Below, piece after piece: positions 8,463 to 16,612 of a DNA stretch of 64,000 nucleotides. The stretch is taken from assembly GCF_010915705.1 (NCBI RefSeq), contig NZ_JAAIKE010000005.1:186001-250000 (forward strand), in the 5' to 3' direction. A model generated the notes under the pieces. That model had not been told where the DNA came from, ran no database searches, and saw nothing but the letters and a program-made list of their open reading frames with translations. The position numbers and the translations under genes are program-made. Within the stretch, counting starts at the first letter, position 1; each line of letters opens with the position of its first letter. Source of the DNA: Pseudotabrizicola algicola (lineage in GTDB: Bacteria > Pseudomonadota > Alphaproteobacteria > Rhodobacterales > Rhodobacteraceae).

Positions 8463-8975
8463 TTACGAACGCTCGGCGTCATAACGCTCGGCGTAAAGCG
8501 CGGTCAGCTCGCTGAAAGTGTATTGCGAGGCGTCCACACCCAGCGATGCCGCCAGTTGCGCCTGACCCGGCGTCACAACGGACGTGCCCGACTGGGCGCG
8601 GTTTGCACCGGACAGGATGAAATCCACCATCTCGTTGTCATTCTGCTGGCGGGCTTCGATCAGCAGCTGCAGCTCGTTTGCGGTAAAGCGGCCCGGCTCC
8701 ACACCTGCCGAAGCGGCAAGCTGTGCATCGCCCGAGGCCGACACCGTCCCCATGTCGCTGCGGGTCACGTCGGCACCGGCGGCTTGCGACAAGATGAAGT
8801 CGACGGTGATATCGTCATTGTCACGCTGGGCTTCGATCAGCTGGATCAGCTGGGCCTGGGTGAAGGCATTCGGCGACACACCGGCAATGGCGGCAAGCTG
8901 TGCAACACCCGGGTTGGCGGCAGCGATGCCGGCGGTCAGCGCGAGAGCGGCAGCAGAGATCATCAGAGTACGCAT
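8463..8975 (-). CDS. Secreted protein built of three related about 40-residue repeats, function unknown
   Basis: A 170-residue protein with a clear Sec signal peptide (MRTLMISAAALALTAGIAAA) cut after about residue 20. The mature part consists of three repeats at about residues 25-64, 84-122 and 139-166. Each has the pattern AQLAA.-.GV....F(T/S)..(E/Q)L..L.EA and, in the first two, then DN(D/E)..VDFILS. I do not recognise a named domain. The start is taken at the second ATG of the ATG-AAA-ATG cluster because AAAGGA then has normal spacing. It is monocistronic, between a strong terminator and the promoter region it shares with the divergent LysR gene. Confidence 0.8.
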   Translation of the reverse strand: MRTLMISAAALALTAGIAAANPGVAQLAAIAGVSPNAFTQAQLIQLIEAQRDNDDITVDFILSQAAGADVTRSDMGTVSASGDAQLAASAGVEPGRFTANELQLLIEARQQNDNEMVDFILSGANRAQSGTSVVTPGQAQLAASLGVDASQYTFSELTALYAERYDAERS

Positions 8976-9190
8976 TTTCATCTTCCTTTATCGAAAAGCT
9001 GCAAGCTGCAGCAGGTAGTTAACGGGTTGAGAGGCCGGGCAGTCCGGCTCCGGACACCACGTCTCGTTTGTCTGTGAAACGGAGATAGGCCCTACAATTT
9101 TCCTTTACATTACAAATCTTTGGCGTCACTCTGTGCGCCAATGCACAGCAAACTTTTGTGAATTTCCGTTATCAGAATGGGGTCCGAGAC

Positions 9191-10075
9191 ATGGCACAAC
9201 CCGCCTGGGATGAGATCAGAACTGCCTTTCAGGTCGCGCGTTTAGGCACCGTTTCGGGGGCCGCAGAGGTGCTGGGCGTTCATCACGCCACGGTGATACG
9301 GCACATCGACGCGCTGGAAAAAACGCTTGGCACACGCCTGTTTCAGCGTCATGCGCGCGGCTATACCCCCACCGAGGCCGGGCGCGACCTGTTGACCGTC
9401 GCGCAAACCACCGAAGAGCAATTCGCCCAGCTTTCCAGCCGCATCAAAGGTCAGGGCGAAGTCGTGGCCGGAGAGTTGACGGTCACCTCCATCGCCGGAA
9501 TCGCCGATCTGCTGGTGCCGCTGCTGACCGAATTCCAGGACCTTTACCCGATGGTGCAGGTCCGCTTCCTGACCGACATGCGGGTGTTCCGCCTCGACTA
9601 CGGCGAGGCGCATGTCGCCATCCGCGCGGGCGCGGCACCCGAAGAGCCCGACAATGTGGCCCAGCCCCTGCCCCCGATCCGCACCGGGCTCTATGCCTCG
9701 CGCGATTACATTGCCCGGCACGGCCAGCCGCGCGATGAAAGCGAATTTGCCAATCACCGCTTTGTCTGCGTCGACAGCGAGACCAGCCGCGCCCCGTTCT
9801 ACCGCTGGCTGCGCTCCACCGTTCCGGCTTCGGCGATCAGCTTTCGCGGCACCGAAGCCGCCGCGCTGGAAGAGGCGCTGCTGCGCGGCGCGGGCATCGG
9901 CTTTCTGGCCGCCTACAAGGCTTCGGCCAATCCCGATCTGGTGGAAATCTTGCCACCCCGCCAGGATTGGGACGCACCGTTGTGGATCGTCACCCATGTC
10001 GACTTGCACCGAACCCGCAAGGTGCAGGCCTTCCTGACCCATCTCAAGGAGGCCGCGAAAAGCTGGCCCGTGTGA
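9191..10075 (+). CDS. LysR-family transcriptional regulator
   Basis: A 294-residue regulator. The winged helix covers residues 5-64 (EIRTAFQVARLGTVSGAAEVLGV, HHATVIRHIDALEKTLGTRLF) and the substrate-binding domain starts near residue 88 (GELTVTSIAGIADLLVPLL). The HHATVIRHI recognition helix resembles LysR members of the kind found next to transporters. ATG 9191 is preferred over an in-frame GTG at 9158 because the HTH normally starts within a few residues of the N-terminus. The DMT gene begins five bases after the stop, so the pair is probably an operon. Confidence 0.88.
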   Translation: MAQPAWDEIRTAFQVARLGTVSGAAEVLGVHHATVIRHIDALEKTLGTRLFQRHARGYTPTEAGRDLLTVAQTTEEQFAQLSSRIKGQGEVVAGELTVTSIAGIADLLVPLLTEFQDLYPMVQVRFLTDMRVFRLDYGEAHVAIRAGAAPEEPDNVAQPLPPIRTGLYASRDYIARHGQPRDESEFANHRFVCVDSETSRAPFYRWLRSTVPASAISFRGTEAAALEEALLRGAGIGFLAAYKASANPDLVEILPPRQDWDAPLWIVTHVDLHRTRKVQAFLTHLKEAAKSWPV

Positions 10076-10079
10076 CAGG

Positions 10080-10973
10080 ATGCCTGGCCCCGAGGCGCTG
10101 CGCGGCCATCTGGCCATGCTGTCCTTTTCGGCGCTCGTCGCCGGATCGTTCAGCCTTGGCGCGCTTGCCGCCCCACTGATCGACCCCGGCGCGCTGACCG
10201 CCCTGCGGTTCCTGCTGGCCGGAGCCCTCGTCGGGGGCGTTGCCTTGGCCCGCGGCACCATCCGCCGCGCCACCCTTGATGCGCCGTGGCGCTACGCGGT
10301 GCTGGGCGGGCTTCTGGCCGCCTATTTCGTGCTCATGTTCTACGGGCTGCGGTCCGCGCCGCCGGTCTCGGCGGCGGCGGTGTTCACGCTCACCCCGCTG
10401 ATGGCGGCAGGCTTCGGCTGGCTTTTGCTGCGCCAGCGCCTGACCACGCGCATGGCGCTCGCGCTCGCCCTTGGCGGGCTCGGGGCGCTGTGGGTCATCT
10501 TCCGCGCCGATTGGCAGGCGGTGCTGCGCCTCGATCTGGGGCGGGGCGAGGCGATCTACTTTCTGGGCTGCGTTGCCCACGCGCTTTATGCGCCGCTGGT
10601 GCGCAAGTTCAACCGGGGCGAGCCTGCGGTGGCCTTCACCTTCTTTACGATGGTGGCAGGCTGGCTCCTGCTGACAATCTGGGCCGCCGCCCCCATCCGC
10701 GCGACCGACTGGGCGGCGCTGCCCCCCATCGTCTGGATCACGCTGTTCTATCTTGCAATCGCCGCCAGCGCGGCCAGTTTCGTGCTGCTGCAATACGCCA
10801 GCCTGCGCCTGCCCGCAGCCAAGGTCATGGCCTATACCTATCTCACCCCCGCATGGGTGATTCTGTGGGAACTCGGCCTCGGCCATCAGGGGCCGTCGGC
10901 GCTTACCCTTGCGGGGCTGGTCCTGATTGCCGCCGCGCTGTGGCTTTTGCTCGAGGACGCCCCCGGGCGCTGA
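10080..10973 (+). CDS. EamA/DMT-family transporter downstream of LysR
   Basis: The 297-residue protein has about ten membrane segments in two EamA repeats (about 10-140 and 155-290). The motifs FYGLRSAPPVSAAAVFTLTP in the first half and LQYASLRLPAAKVMAYTYLTP in the second are typical of EamA exporters. It is spaced four bases from the LysR stop, so it is probably the regulated target or partner. The substrate is unknown. Its sequence differs clearly from the DMT protein at 2441, so this is not a recent duplication. Confidence 0.87.
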   Translation: MPGPEALRGHLAMLSFSALVAGSFSLGALAAPLIDPGALTALRFLLAGALVGGVALARGTIRRATLDAPWRYAVLGGLLAAYFVLMFYGLRSAPPVSAAAVFTLTPLMAAGFGWLLLRQRLTTRMALALALGGLGALWVIFRADWQAVLRLDLGRGEAIYFLGCVAHALYAPLVRKFNRGEPAVAFTFFTMVAGWLLLTIWAAAPIRATDWAALPPIVWITLFYLAIAASAASFVLLQYASLRLPAAKVMAYTYLTPAWVILWELGLGHQGPSALTLAGLVLIAAALWLLLEDAPGR

Positions 10974-11067
10974 CGGGCGAAAACAACCATCGCGATAATG
11001 TTCGCATCTGGCCACAATTGCGCCCAAATCTGGCGCAATCCTGCCCAAGCAAAGACAGGAGGGCTCT

Positions 11068-11283
11068 ATGGCAGCGATCTTCATTCTGGCGGGCGGCGTG
11101 TTCGGCTTTCTCAGCGCGATGGCCTCTCTTGTCCTGCTGGATGCCAGCCTGCTGCTGGCGCTCGCCATCTGGTCCGGCGCGGGTCTTGCGGTCGTGATCC
11201 TTGGCCTTGGCATGGCGGCCCTTGTCGGTCAGGCCGGCACGGCGCAGGCCAAGTCGCTTGGCGCCGATGCACACTCGGCCTGA
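11068..11283 (+). CDS. Small two-segment membrane protein, 71 residues
   Basis: Two hydrophobic stretches (AIFILAGGVFGFLSAMASLV and LLLALAIWSGAGLAVVILGL) are followed by a short polar tail. A strong AGGAGGG ribosome site sits seven bases before the ATG. I recognise no family. It stands alone between the DMT gene and cspA; its function is open. Confidence 0.7.
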   Translation: MAAIFILAGGVFGFLSAMASLVLLDASLLLALAIWSGAGLAVVILGLGMAALVGQAGTAQAKSLGADAHSA

Positions 11284-11457
11284 TCCAGCATTTTCAGCAA
11301 ATATTCTTGCCTTGCGGGCCAACTGACCCCATACTTGCGCCGCGACGTTATCTAACTCGACCACTGCCTTCGCCTCACGGCCACAGCAATCGACGATCAG
11401 CTGACTGCGCCGGGCCGCCGCAATCCCGCGGGCGGCGATACTACAGGAGACTTCACG

Positions 11458-11664
11458 ATGGCCAAGGGCACCGTGAAATGGTTCAACGAAACTAAAGGCT
11501 ATGGCTTCATTGCGCCCGAAGGCGGCAAGAAAGACGTATTCGTCCACATCACTGCGCTGGAACGTGCGGGCCTGCGCGGGCTGAAAGATGGTCAGGCTGT
11601 GACCTTCGACATCGAAGCCGGCCGCGATGGCCGCGAATCCGCGACCAACCTCTCGCTGGCCTAA
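11458..11664 (+). CDS. cspA: Cold-shock protein CspA family
   Basis: A 68-residue single cold-shock domain. RNP1 (KGYGFIAPE, residues 13-21) and RNP2 (DVFVHITAL, 26-34) are intact, so it should bind single-stranded nucleic acid and melt RNA structure. The basic N-terminus [18 protein letters not shown] is typical. An AGGAG site precedes the ATG. The 174 bases between the previous gene and the start could hold a long 5' leader, as is usual for csp genes, but I cannot show a thermosensor fold. Confidence 0.95.
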   Translation: MAKGTVKWFNETKGYGFIAPEGGKKDVFVHITALERAGLRGLKDGQAVTFDIEAGRDGRESATNLSLA

Positions 11665-11711
11665 GCCGGGCTTCGGGCGGCATCCGCCCCGGACGCCAAG
11701 GCTGGCCACGC

Positions 11712-11743
11712 AAAGGGCGCGCCATCCCGGCCGCGCCCTTTTT
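11712..11743 (+). terminator. Rho-independent terminator of cspA
   Basis: A perfect 10-bp stem (AAAGGGCGCG at 11712-11721 with CGCGCCCTTT at 11732-11741) with a 10-base loop and a five-T run. It lies 47 bases after the cspA stop. Confidence 0.9.
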
Positions 11744-11746
11744 CAT

Positions 11747-11794
11747 TCCGCCCCTTCAATCCCGCCCCCTTCAATCCCGCCCCCTTCAATCCCG
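11747..11794. repeat. Three tandem 15-bp units between cspA and the receiver-like gene
   Basis: CCCGCCCCCTTCAAT occurs exactly at 11761-11775 and 11776-11790, preceded by a copy one C shorter and followed by the start of a fourth. The last unit contains the stop codon of the minus-strand gene at 11786, so copy-number slippage would alter the end of that gene's message rather than its protein. Confidence 0.75.
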
Positions 11795-12211
11795 AACGGG
11801 GGGCGCAAAGGCCAGTTCCAACCCGATTTGCAGCGCCACGGCAGACACGGGCGCGCGCAAATGGAACGGGCCCGCCAACCGGACCGGAAAGATCTGCTCT
11901 TTGCAGGTCGACGACACCAGCATCACCGGCAGACAAATTCCCGCCGCCCGCAGCCGCCTGTATCCCTGCACGGCCAAGGCCATGCCCCCCGCGTGATCGC
12001 AATCGACCATCAGCAGGTCACAGCCCGCCTCCCCCCGCAGCACCGCCTCCAGCGCGGCATCGAGCCCCGCCCAGAGCGTGACACGCGCGCCCAGCCCCGC
12101 CAGACGCCGCCCCGCCAGCCCCCCGCCCTCCAGCGGGCAAACCAGCGCCGCCGACAGGCCCCAACCGGCCAGCCCCCCACGATCCAATGCGACGGGCCGG
12201 AACATCTCCAT
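11786..12211 (-). CDS. Receiver-like (pseudo-response regulator) protein, 141 residues
   Basis: The product has the alternating strand-helix pattern of a CheY-type receiver: ALVCPLEGGGLAGRRLAGLGARVTL, then CDLLMVDCDHAG at the position of the phospho-acceptor Asp (VD-C-D), then AGICLPVMLVSS, where the conserved Thr/Ser follows strand 4. The acidic pair of strand 1 is missing, and the Lys of strand 5 is replaced by a RLAGPFHL segment. It may therefore be a degenerate receiver or a look-alike. The start at 12211 is fixed by GGAGGAG; an in-frame ATG at 12250 has no ribosome site. It is divergent from the esterase gene. Confidence 0.6.
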   Translation of the reverse strand: MEMFRPVALDRGGLAGWGLSAALVCPLEGGGLAGRRLAGLGARVTLWAGLDAALEAVLRGEAGCDLLMVDCDHAGGMALAVQGYRRLRAAGICLPVMLVSSTCKEQIFPVRLAGPFHLRAPVSAVALQIGLELAFAPPVRD

Positions 12212-12324
12212 CCAGCGCTCCTCCTTCTTATTGTCCAAAGGCGCGGTCAAACGCGCGCGGCCCGACCCCGCCGAAAGCGGACTTTTCCCTTGTGACAGGT
12301 CCGGCGCCGCGCCACAGTTGCCCC

Positions 12325-13248
12325 ATGCACAGCAACCCGCCTCCCAGCATGCCCGCCCCGGATTACCAAAGCCTTATCGACGCCCCGACATGGGCCTTCA
12401 TCCGCGCCACGGAAGCCGCCTATGCGGCTCAGTCCCCCGGCCCCGACATCGCCGACCAGCGCCGCGCCTATGATGCGATGTGCCGCGCCTTTCACGCAGG
12501 CCGCCCGCCGGGCCTGCACGTCACCGATGAAGCCGTCGCGGGCGTTCCCTGCCGCCGCTATGCCGGAGCGGGACCGGCGGTGCTTTATTTCCACGGCGGC
12601 GGCTTCGTGGTGGGCGGGCTGCACAGCCATGACGATGTCTGCGCCGAACTCGCCGCCGCCACCGGCCTCGGCGTGCTGGCGGTCGACTACCGGCTCTGCC
12701 CCGAACACCCGCACCCCGCCGCCTATGATGATTGCCTCGCCGTCGCCCGTGCCACCCCCGGCCCGATCCTTCTGGCCGGAGACAGCGCAGGCGGCGCGCT
12801 TGCCGCCGCCGTCGCGGCCGCGCTGCGCGGCCCGCGCCTGCTGGGTCAGGTCCTGATCTACCCCGGCCTCGGCGGATCGGGCGACAGTTACCGCCGCCAT
12901 GCGCAGGCCCCGATGCTGACGGCCGAAGATGTCGCCTATTACGCCCGCCTGCGCGGCGCAGGCCCGCAGGATGCCACCGCCGCACCGCTGGCGGGGCATG
13001 ATTTCACCGGGCTGCCCCCTACCCTCGTGCTGGGCGCAGAATGTGATCCGCTGGCAGATGATGCCCCCGCCTATGCCGCCCGCATCACCGCGGCAGGCGG
13101 ACGCGCCGCAGCCTTTGTCGAACCCGGACTGGTCCACGGGCATCTGCGCGCCCGCCACTCCGTGCCCCGCGCGCGGGCCAGTTTTGCCCGCGTCACATCC
13201 ACCCTCGCGGCCTTTGCCGCAGGCCATTGGCCGTTTGGAGACACCTGA
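12325..13248 (+). CDS. Alpha/beta-hydrolase, HSL-type (hormone-sensitive lipase family) esterase
   Basis: A 307-residue hydrolase that should cleave short acyl esters or formyl-kynurenine-like substrates. The HGGG oxyanion motif is at residues 90-93 (YFHGGGFVVGG), the nucleophile is Ser154 in GDSAGG, the acid Asp241 (AECDPLADDA) and the base His271 (GLVHGHL). The cap region precedes residue 70. The start MHSNPPPSMPAPDY is the first plausible ATG; one eight codons later is possible. Its TGA overlaps the ATG of the aldolase gene (TGATG), so the two are coupled. This suggests that one pathway uses an ester cleavage and an aldolase-like step. Confidence 0.87.
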   Translation: MHSNPPPSMPAPDYQSLIDAPTWAFIRATEAAYAAQSPGPDIADQRRAYDAMCRAFHAGRPPGLHVTDEAVAGVPCRRYAGAGPAVLYFHGGGFVVGGLHSHDDVCAELAAATGLGVLAVDYRLCPEHPHPAAYDDCLAVARATPGPILLAGDSAGGALAAAVAAALRGPRLLGQVLIYPGLGGSGDSYRRHAQAPMLTAEDVAYYARLRGAGPQDATAAPLAGHDFTGLPPTLVLGAECDPLADDAPAYAARITAAGGRAAAFVEPGLVHGHLRARHSVPRARASFARVTSTLAAFAAGHWPFGDT

Positions 13249-13994
13249 TGACCGACCTGCCGAACCAGACCCACTGGACCCAGCGCCGCGACATGGCCGC
13301 CGCCTTCCGCTGGACCGCGCGGCTGAACATGCATGAATCGGTGGCCAACCATTTCAGCCTCGCGGTCAGCCCCGACGGCAGCCGCTTCCTCATCAATCCG
13401 GCGGGGCGGCACTTCAGCCGCATCACCGCCAGCAGCCTGATCGAGATCGACGCCAACGACCCCGCCACGATGGACCGCCCCGATGCGCCCGACCCCACCG
13501 CATGGGGCCTGCACGGCAGCCTGCACCGCGCCTGCCCGCACGCGGTCTGCGCCATGCATGTCCATTCCATCCATGCCACCGTGCTGGCCAGCCTTGCCGA
13601 CAGCCGCCTGCCAGCCATCGACCAGAACAGCGCGATGTTCCACAACCGCACCGTGGTCGACGACCATTACGGCGGCATGGCCTTCGAGGACGAGGCGGCG
13701 CGCTGCGTCCAGCTTCTGTCAGACCCGAAGATCACCACGCTCATCATGGGCAACCACGGCGTTCTGGTGATCGGCCGCACCGTCGCGGAAACCTTCAACC
13801 GGCTCTATTACTTTGAACGCGCCGCCGAAACCTATATCCGCGCCCTGCAAACCGGCCAACCCCTGCGCCACCTGCCGGAAGAGGTGGCCGAGAAGACCGC
13901 CCGCGAATGGGACAGCTACCCCGGCTTCGCCGACGACCACCTGCGCGAGATCAGGGCCATCCTCGACGCCGAGGCCCCCGATTACGCCAGCTGA
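13248..13994 (+). CDS. Class II aldolase/adducin-family protein
   Basis: The 248-residue protein has the fold of L-fuculose- and L-ribulose-phosphate aldolases or epimerases. Metal ligands are visible as His104 and His106 (CAMHVHS) and the later GNHGVLV His near residue 168; the acidic residue of the N-terminal NHFSLAV segment is absent. The SVANHFSLAVSPDGSRFLINP start is typical of the family branch annotated only as class II aldolase. The exact substrate is unknown. It is translationally coupled to the preceding esterase. Confidence 0.85.
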   Translation: MTDLPNQTHWTQRRDMAAAFRWTARLNMHESVANHFSLAVSPDGSRFLINPAGRHFSRITASSLIEIDANDPATMDRPDAPDPTAWGLHGSLHRACPHAVCAMHVHSIHATVLASLADSRLPAIDQNSAMFHNRTVVDDHYGGMAFEDEAARCVQLLSDPKITTLIMGNHGVLVIGRTVAETFNRLYYFERAAETYIRALQTGQPLRHLPEEVAEKTAREWDSYPGFADDHLREIRAILDAEAPDYAS

Positions 13995-14068
13995 CACAGG
14001 CGGCAGGGCGCATCCTGAAAGCCCCCGCGCGGGCGTGGTTCAGAAAACTGCAAGGACCGGGGCGGCGC

Positions 14069-15703
14069 TCAGTTCCCGGCCGCCGCCATCTTGCGGCTCT
14101 CGAGCACGCCTTCCAGCCAGCCCAGCTTCATCTCCGGCACCGATGAGAGCAACAGTTCGGTATAGTCGTCATAGGGCGGCGCCAGCACGTCGGTCTTGCT
14201 GCCATAGCGCCTGACCTCGCCGCGATACATCACCGCGATCCGGTCGGCGATGGCGCGCACCGTGGCCAGATCATGCGTGATGAACAGATAGGCCACGCCC
14301 TCCGCCGCCTGCAGGGCCAGCAAGAGCTTCAGGATGCCATCCGCCACCAGCGGGTCGAGGGCCGAGGTGACCTCGTCGCAGATGATCAGCCTCGGCTTGG
14401 CCGCCAGCGCCCGTGCGATGCAGACGCGCTGCTTCTGCCCGCCCGACAATTCCGCCGGATAGCGGTCGATGAACCCCTTTCCCATCTCGATCTGGTCCAG
14501 CAATTCCTGCACCCGCTGCCGCTTCGCCTCGCCCTTCAGGCCAAAGTAGAACTCCAGCGGCCGCCCGATGATGGTGCCGACGGTCTGGCGCGGGTTCATC
14601 GCGGTGTCGGCCATCTGATAGATCATCTGCACCTCGCGCAGATCATCGCGGCTGCGTGCTGCCAGCGCCGGCGACAGGACGCGCCCGGCAAAACGGATCT
14701 GCCCCTGCCGCGGCGGCAACAGACCGGTGATCACCCGCGCCAGCGTCGACTTGCCCGACCCGCTTTCCCCCACCACCGCCAGCGTCTGCCCCGCCGGCAA
14801 ATCCAGCGTGATGGACTTGAGCACGTCAAAGGGCGTGCCCTGATAGCGCGCCGTGACCGACTCGATCTGCAGGACAGGTGGCGCATCGGCCTTTTCCACA
14901 TGCTCGATCGACCGAACCGAGACGAGCGCCTTGGTATAGGGCTCCACCGGCGCGGTGATGATCTGCGCGGTGGTGCCATACTCCACCCGCTTGCCGTGGC
15001 GCAGCACCAGAATGTCATCCGCCACCTGCGCCACCACCGCCAGATCATGGGTGATATACAGCGCCGCCACCCCGGTATCGCGGATGGCTTCCTTGATCGC
15101 GGCCAGCACCTCGATCTGGGTGGTCACGTCCAGCGCCGTGGTCGGCTCGTCAAAGATCACCAGATCGGGTTTCGGGCACAGCGCCATCGCCGTCATGGCC
15201 CGCTGCAACTGCCCGCCCGACACCTGATGCGGATAGCGCCGGCCAAAGCTCTCGGGGTTGGGCAGGCCCAGCTTGCCAAACAGCATCACCGCCCGCGCCT
15301 CCGCCTCGGCCCGCCCCATCACCTTGTGCAGCAGGCAGGTCTCGATCACCTGATCCATCAGCGGAATCGCCGGATTGAAGGCCGCCGCCGCCGATTGCGC
15401 CACATAGGTCACCTCGCGCCCGCGCAAGGCCCGCAGCGCCTTGGCATTGGCCAGCCTGATGTCGCGCCCGTTCAGCGAAATCGTGCCCCCCGTCAGACGC
15501 ACCCCGCCCCGCCCGTAAGCCATCGACGACAGGCCGATGGTCGATTTGCCCGCCCCCGATTCCCCGATCAGCCCCAGCACGCGGCCCTTGCCGACCGAGA
15601 CCGAGACATCCTCGACCAGCACCACATCCCGCGGCGGCTCTCCCGGCGGATAAGAGGTGGCCTCGATCCGCAGGTTGCGAATGTCCAACAGGGTGTCAGC
15701 CAT
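14069..15703 (-). CDS. Peptide-type ABC transporter, fused double ATPase (DppD-DppF)
   Basis: A 544-residue protein with two complete nucleotide-binding domains. Domain 1 has Walker A GESGAGKST near residue 43 and signature VSGGQLQRAM; domain 2 has Walker A GESGSGKST near 310 and ELSGGQKQR. Both are followed by DEPTTALD or CDEVTSALD Walker B/D-loop segments and a THDLA H-loop. Such fusions (like YejF and GsiA) power import of di- and oligopeptides or related solutes. The start MADTLLDIRNL has AGGAGG upstream; the in-frame codons before it are Pro/Gly-rich readthrough of an intergenic element. It is last in the five-gene minus-strand operon. Confidence 0.93.
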   Translation of the reverse strand: MADTLLDIRNLRIEATSYPPGEPPRDVVLVEDVSVSVGKGRVLGLIGESGAGKSTIGLSSMAYGRGGVRLTGGTISLNGRDIRLANAKALRALRGREVTYVAQSAAAAFNPAIPLMDQVIETCLLHKVMGRAEAEARAVMLFGKLGLPNPESFGRRYPHQVSGGQLQRAMTAMALCPKPDLVIFDEPTTALDVTTQIEVLAAIKEAIRDTGVAALYITHDLAVVAQVADDILVLRHGKRVEYGTTAQIITAPVEPYTKALVSVRSIEHVEKADAPPVLQIESVTARYQGTPFDVLKSITLDLPAGQTLAVVGESGSGKSTLARVITGLLPPRQGQIRFAGRVLSPALAARSRDDLREVQMIYQMADTAMNPRQTVGTIIGRPLEFYFGLKGEAKRQRVQELLDQIEMGKGFIDRYPAELSGGQKQRVCIARALAAKPRLIICDEVTSALDPLVADGILKLLLALQAAEGVAYLFITHDLATVRAIADRIAVMYRGEVRRYGSKTDVLAPPYDDYTELLLSSVPEMKLGWLEGVLESRKMAAAGN

Positions 15704-15714
15704 GCCCGGCCTCC

Positions 15715-15775
15715 TGACTTGCAGCTTTTCCAAATACTCCGCGGGGGGTCCGGGGGGCGCGAAGCCCCCCGGGGG
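15715..15775 (-). repeat. Dispersed intergenic hairpin element, copy 1
   Basis: Read on the minus strand, a 9-bp stem (CCGGGGGGC, loop TTCGC, GCCCCCCGG at 15750-15772) is followed by GACCCCCCGCGGAGTATTTGG and AAAAGCTGCAAG. The same layout of G/C stem, CCCC-GCGG, then ATA(C/T)TTGG recurs at 29455 and, in part, at 22990, 27592 and 56047. It sits inside the transporter operon between the permease and ATPase genes, where it could attenuate or protect the message. Confidence 0.6.
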
Positions 15776-15799
15776 TGCCGGTGGCAAAAGGCTTCAGGA

Positions 15800-16612
15800 T
15801 CATCCGCGCCCGCCTTTCAGGCTGGTCGTGCGCGACAACACCCAGTCGGCCACCAGATTGACCGAAATCGCCAGCGCCGCGATGGCAAAGGCCGGGATCA
15901 GCGCCGCCGGAATGCCGTAAACCAGCCCCGAGGCGTTTTCCTTCACGATGCCGCCCCAATCGGCCAAGGGCGGCTGCACGCCCAGCCCGAGGAAAGACAG
16001 CGTCGAGATGAACAGCACCGCAAAGATGAAGCGGAGCCCCAGTTCCGCCACCAGCGGCGACAGCGCATTGGGCAGGATCTCGCGGAAGATGATCCAGCCC
16101 CAGCCTTCGCCGCGCAGGCGCGCGGCCTCGACATAATCCATCACCGTGATGTCCACCGCCACCGCACGGGCCAGACGGAACACCCGCGTCGAATCCAGCA
16201 GGCCCATCACGAGGATCAGCACCGTCAGCGTGACCGGCAGCACCGACAGCACCACCAGCGCAAGGATCAGCGCCGGAATCGCCATCACCAGATCGACCAG
16301 ACGGCTCAGCCCCTGATCCGTCCATCCGCCCGCCACCGCCGCCGAAAACCCCAGCACCGAGCCCAGCGTGAAGCTCAGCACCGTCGCCGCCGAGGCGACG
16401 AAGATCGTCGTCTGCCCGCCATAGATCATCCGGCTGAGAAGATCGCGGCCAATGGCATCGGTGCCAAGCCAATGCGCCTCCGATGCCGGGTCCCAGACCC
16501 CGCCCACGATCTCGGCCATGCCATAGGGCGCAATCAGCGGCGCGAAGATGGCGGCCAGAAAGAAGGCCCCGGTAAACACCATGCCCACAAGGGCGGAAAT
16601 CGGTATCCTCAT
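15800..16612 (-). CDS. Peptide-type ABC transporter permease (DppC-like)
   Basis: The 270-residue inner-membrane permease has about six segments. The EAA loop that contacts the ATPase is the DYVEAARLRGEGWGWIIFREILPNALSP stretch near residues 160-187. The HWLGTDAIGRDLLSRMIYGG segment near residue 47 is the hallmark of DppC-type subunits. Its ATG overlaps the stop of the upstream permease gene (ATGA). With the DppB-like partner it forms the translocation pore. Confidence 0.94.
   Translation of the reverse strand: MRIPISALVGMVFTGAFFLAAIFAPLIAPYGMAEIVGGVWDPASEAHWLGTDAIGRDLLSRMIYGGQTTIFVASAATVLSFTLGSVLGFSAAVAGGWTDQGLSRLVDLVMAIPALILALVVLSVLPVTLTVLILVMGLLDSTRVFRLARAVAVDITVMDYVEAARLRGEGWGWIIFREILPNALSPLVAELGLRFIFAVLFISTLSFLGLGVQPPLADWGGIVKENASGLVYGIPAALIPAFAIAALAISVNLVADWVLSRTTSLKGGRG

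Noticed and set aside
9158-9190. GTG start extending the LysR gene by 11 codons
   Set aside because: The extension precedes the usual HTH start and has no ribosome site; ATG 9191 fits the family better.
11747-11794. Possible CRISPR-like array
   Set aside because: Three 15-bp units are directly abutted with no spacers and no cas genes; a simple tandem repeat.
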